Of a stretch of 8,136 nt of DNA, positions 6,181-8,136 are shown piece by piece; position 1 is the first letter of the stretch; each line of letters begins with the position of its first letter. The notes beneath the pieces were generated by a model. It worked only from the letters and a program-made list of their open reading frames with translations. It searched no databases and was not told the origin of the DNA. A program made the position numbers and the translations under genes. Source of the stretch: an uncultured Clostridia bacterium (lineage in GTDB: Bacteria; Bacillota; Clostridia; Oscillospirales; Ruminococcaceae); contig CAMNVW010000061.1 of NCBI GenBank assembly GCA_946563605.1, positions 1 to 8,136 on the forward strand, written 5' to 3'.

Positions 6181-6436
6181 TTTTCCGGCTTCGCTCGTGA
6201 TGCCGCACTTTTGCTTTGTACAAAAATTAGCTTTGCGTTGTGCGACCCTGAGAATGGAACAAAGTTCCATTCTCCTTAGCTTTTGTATCACTCGTTTGAG
6301 TAAAAACAGAAGTTTTTGGTAGTTGAAAACTTGTTTTCAACTTGCTTTTCTTCAAAAAGCTCGCAGATTCCAAAGGCAGCGCCTTTGGCCGCACTATACA
6401 AAGGTCAAATGATGAGATAGGAGCAGGAGTGCGGTC
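6181..6436 (+). repeat. Palindromic mosaic repeat, copy R3b (5'-truncated), dnaA leader
   Basis: Starts in the middle of the unit with part of the GC-rich module and then follows R2 at a constant offset of 565 bases: the GCAC/GTGC stem (6202-6246), GAGAATGGAAC/GTTCCATTCTC (6250-6260, 6264-6274), AGTTGAAAAC/GTTTTCAACT (about 6321-6342), and CCAAAGGC/GCCTTTGG (6370-6388). The last stem, CCGCACT (6389-6395) with AGTGCGG (6428-6434), corresponds to the terminal stem of R2 but has a 32-base loop instead of 4. It ends 30 bases before dnaA and would be part of any dnaA leader RNA that starts upstream. Confidence 0.85.
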
Positions 6437-6466
6437 TGCATATCAAAAGAAGGGAATTTAAAAGTT

Positions 6467-7858
6467 ATGGAATCGTTTAAGGAACTGTTCCAGATGGTGA
6501 AGGATTACACACGCCAGTATGTGATGGACTCCCAGGAACTGTCTGAAATTGCTTACCAGGTTTGGATCAAGAGTCTTGAGCCTGTCAGCTTCGACGGTCA
6601 CACCGCCGTTTTGTTTATCAAAGCTGAATTTATGAAAAAAATCGTAGAAGAAAAATATCTCGGTCTGCTGACTCAGGCGTTTGAAGCGGTGGTTGGATTC
6701 CCTGTTAAAGTAGAGATCCTCTGCGAGACTTCCGACCGTTCCGATAAAAAAGACTTCACGCCTGCTTCGGTGCAGACTTCCGCACCATCCCCTGTTCTGC
6801 CGTCTTACAGCCAGGAGGAAATTGAAATGAACAGCCAGGGCGGAGAATATGAATACACCTTCTCCACCTTTATCGTTGGCAGTTCCAATAAGTTTGCGCA
6901 GGCAGCCTGCCGTGCGGTCGCACAGAATCCTGCCAACGCCTACAACCCACTGTTCATCTACGGTGGTTCCGGTCTCGGCAAAACTCATCTGCTTTATGCG
7001 ATTGCCAGCGAGATCAAAGAAAGCCGTCCTAAGACCAATGTTATCTACGTCAAAGGTGAAGAATTTACCAACGAACTGATTGCTGCCATCGGCGCAGAAT
7101 CCACCAAGGAATTCCACGACAAATACCGTCAGGCAGATGTTTTGCTGGTGGACGACATTCAGTTTATCGGCGGCAAAGAAAGCACGCAGGAAGAATTTTT
7201 CCACACCTTCAATTCTCTTTATCAGTCTGGAAAGCAGATCGTACTGACTTCCGACCGTCCGCCGAAAGAGATCAAAACCCTCGAAGACCGACTGCGCACC
7301 CGCTTTGAATGGGGTTTGATTGCGGACATTCAGCCACCGGATTTCGAGACCAGAATTGCGATCATCAAGCGCAAAGCGGAGCTTTTGGATTTAGAGATTC
7401 CGAGCATCGTCGAAGAATACATTGCAAACCATGTAAAAAACAACATCCGTCAGCTGGAGGGCGTTGTCAAAAAGCTCAACGCTTATAACAAGCTTGCGCA
7501 GACACCTCCTTCCATTTTGCTGGCGCAGAATGCCATCCGCGAAATTTTAACTGACAACCAGCCGATTCCTGTCACCGTAGAGCGCATCATTTCTGAGGTT
7601 GGACGAACCTTCGGCGTCAGTGCGGAGGATATTCGTTCCGCGAAGCGTTCCTCACAGATTTCCAACGCCCGTCAGGTCGCGATGTACGTCATCCGCGAAG
7701 TTACCCAAATGTCGATGGCAGCCATCGGCAGCGAATTCGGCGGCAGGGATCATTCCACCGTTGTTTACGCCACCGGACAGGTTGTGAAGAACATGAAGCA
7801 GGACACCAAGTACAAAGAAACCATCGAGGACATCATCAAAAACATCCGCGACGCCTAG
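6467..7858 (+). CDS. dnaA: Chromosomal replication initiator protein DnaA
   Basis: DnaA binds oriC as an ATP-dependent oligomer, opens the duplex and loads the helicase. The 463 residues have the standard layout: domain I (about 1-85, protein contacts), a short variable domain II (about 86-125), AAA+ domain III (about 130-345) and DNA-binding domain IV (about 350-463). Visible motifs are Walker A GGSGLGKTH (166-174), Walker B VLLVDD (225-230), sensor 1 LTSDRPP (260-266), the DRLRTRFEWG arginine segment (274-283), sensor 2 IRQLEG (327-332) and the DnaA signature GGRDHSTVVYA (425-435). The start ATG fits the family, but the ribosome site AGAAGGG (6448-6454) is rather far, 12 bases away. Nothing is truncated. 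Repeat copies lie on both sides; dnaN, the normal next gene, does not follow within the 278 bases visible. Confidence 0.98.
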   Translation: MESFKELFQMVKDYTRQYVMDSQELSEIAYQVWIKSLEPVSFDGHTAVLFIKAEFMKKIVEEKYLGLLTQAFEAVVGFPVKVEILCETSDRSDKKDFTPASVQTSAPSPVLPSYSQEEIEMNSQGGEYEYTFSTFIVGSSNKFAQAACRAVAQNPANAYNPLFIYGGSGLGKTHLLYAIASEIKESRPKTNVIYVKGEEFTNELIAAIGAESTKEFHDKYRQADVLLVDDIQFIGGKESTQEEFFHTFNSLYQSGKQIVLTSDRPPKEIKTLEDRLRTRFEWGLIADIQPPDFETRIAIIKRKAELLDLEIPSIVEEYIANHVKNNIRQLEGVVKKLNAYNKLAQTPPSILLAQNAIREILTDNQPIPVTVERIISEVGRTFGVSAEDIRSAKRSSQISNARQVAMYVIREVTQMSMAAIGSEFGGRDHSTVVYATGQVVKNMKQDTKYKETIEDIIKNIRDA

Positions 7859-8136
7859 CAGGCTGAGCCTGCACTCAGTTCGCGCCAGCTTGAAGCTGGA
7901 CACGATTCGTGTTGTCGGTTAAGTGCGAACTTGAAAGTTACGTTCTCGCGCAGGTCGCTCAGCCTCCGGCTTCGCTCGTGAAGTCGCACTTTTGCTTTCG
8001 TGTAGCAATAGATTTTGTATTGTGCGACCTGAGAATGGAACGAAGTTCCATTCTCCTTAGCTTTTGTATCGCTCGTTTGAGTAAAAGCAGAAGTTTTGGG
8101 TCGAGCTTTTTCCAAAAAGCTCGCGGATTCCAAAGG
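7858..8136 (+). repeat. Palindromic mosaic repeat, copy R4, downstream of dnaA (cut by window end)
   Basis: Begins on the last base of the dnaA TAG codon with GCAGGCT/AGCCTGC (7858-7872), then CCAGCTT/AAGCTGG (7887-7901). The 7896-7950 block matches R2 and R3a in 52 of 55 bases. Next come the GC-rich module (7951-7978), GTCGCAC/GTGCGAC (7983-7989, 8022-8028) and GAGAATGGAAC/GTTCCATTCTC (8031-8041, 8045-8055). The AGTTGAAAAC stem of R1-R3 is absent; in its place is a perfect CGAGCTTTTT/AAAAAGCTCG hairpin (8102-8123). The last bases, 8131-8136, are the beginning of the CCAAAGGC stem. No terminator with a U-tract is evident after dnaA. Confidence 0.87.

Noticed and set aside
5565..6436. CRISPR array
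   Set aside because: Although repeated and palindromic, the units are long, differ in length and have no regular repeat-spacer alternation or cas genes nearby.
5565..6436. Insertion sequence or intact transposon
   Set aside because: No transposase-like open frame and no clear terminal inverted repeats or target-site duplication could be seen by eye.
6458..7204. 248-residue minus-strand open frame inside dnaA
   Set aside because: Exact antisense of dnaA codons; no ribosome site or family resemblance. A by-product of dnaA codon bias.
7855..8133. 92-residue minus-strand open frame after dnaA
   Set aside because: Lies wholly in copy R4; same repeat-derived reading frame, no protein-like features.

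Overview
This window looks like the replication-origin neighbourhood of a Firmicute, most likely class Clostridia and perhaps an Oscillospirales/ruminococcal lineage; the lineage is inferred from gene order and protein style only, so the genus is uncertain. The classic origin-proximal block rpmH-rnpA-yidD-yidC-khpB(jag)-mnmE runs leftward on the minus strand from about 5054 to 295. dnaA runs rightward on the plus strand (6467-7858). The roughly 1.4 kb between the divergent rpmH and dnaA genes is the expected place for oriC.

Left side: a near-consensus sigma-A promoter (5096-5124) drives rpmH. A hairpin plus U-tract follows rpmH (4751-4782), then rnpA and yidD (overlapping by 4 bases), a 182-base gap with a second hairpin, yidC, and khpB with a TTG start. 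A perfect bidirectional terminator (1815-1858) closes this operon. mnmE has its own extended -10 promoter (1729-1757). The genes serve translation (L34, RNase P protein, MnmE), membrane insertion (YidD, YidC) and RNA binding (KhpB); DnaA initiates replication on the other arm.

Right side: 5125-5560 is AT-rich, non-coding and carries only degenerate DnaA-box-like 9-mers; a good plus-strand promoter sits at 5329-5358. From 5565 to 6436 the space between that promoter and dnaA is filled with palindrome-rich repeats: three units or partial units plus a nested hairpin module. Further copies start exactly at the dnaA stop codon (7858-8136, cut by the window end) and, inverted, at the mnmE stop codon (1-295).

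The most interesting content is this modular repeat family. Each copy is a string of short inverted repeats. Stem arms are conserved while loops vary, one stem shows a compensatory double change, whole hairpin modules are gained or lost, and two copies share a 19-base edge that contains the TAG stop codon of the preceding gene. I do not recognise the family. The housekeeping genes look intact and ordinary, apart from a long low-complexity C-terminal tail on KhpB.
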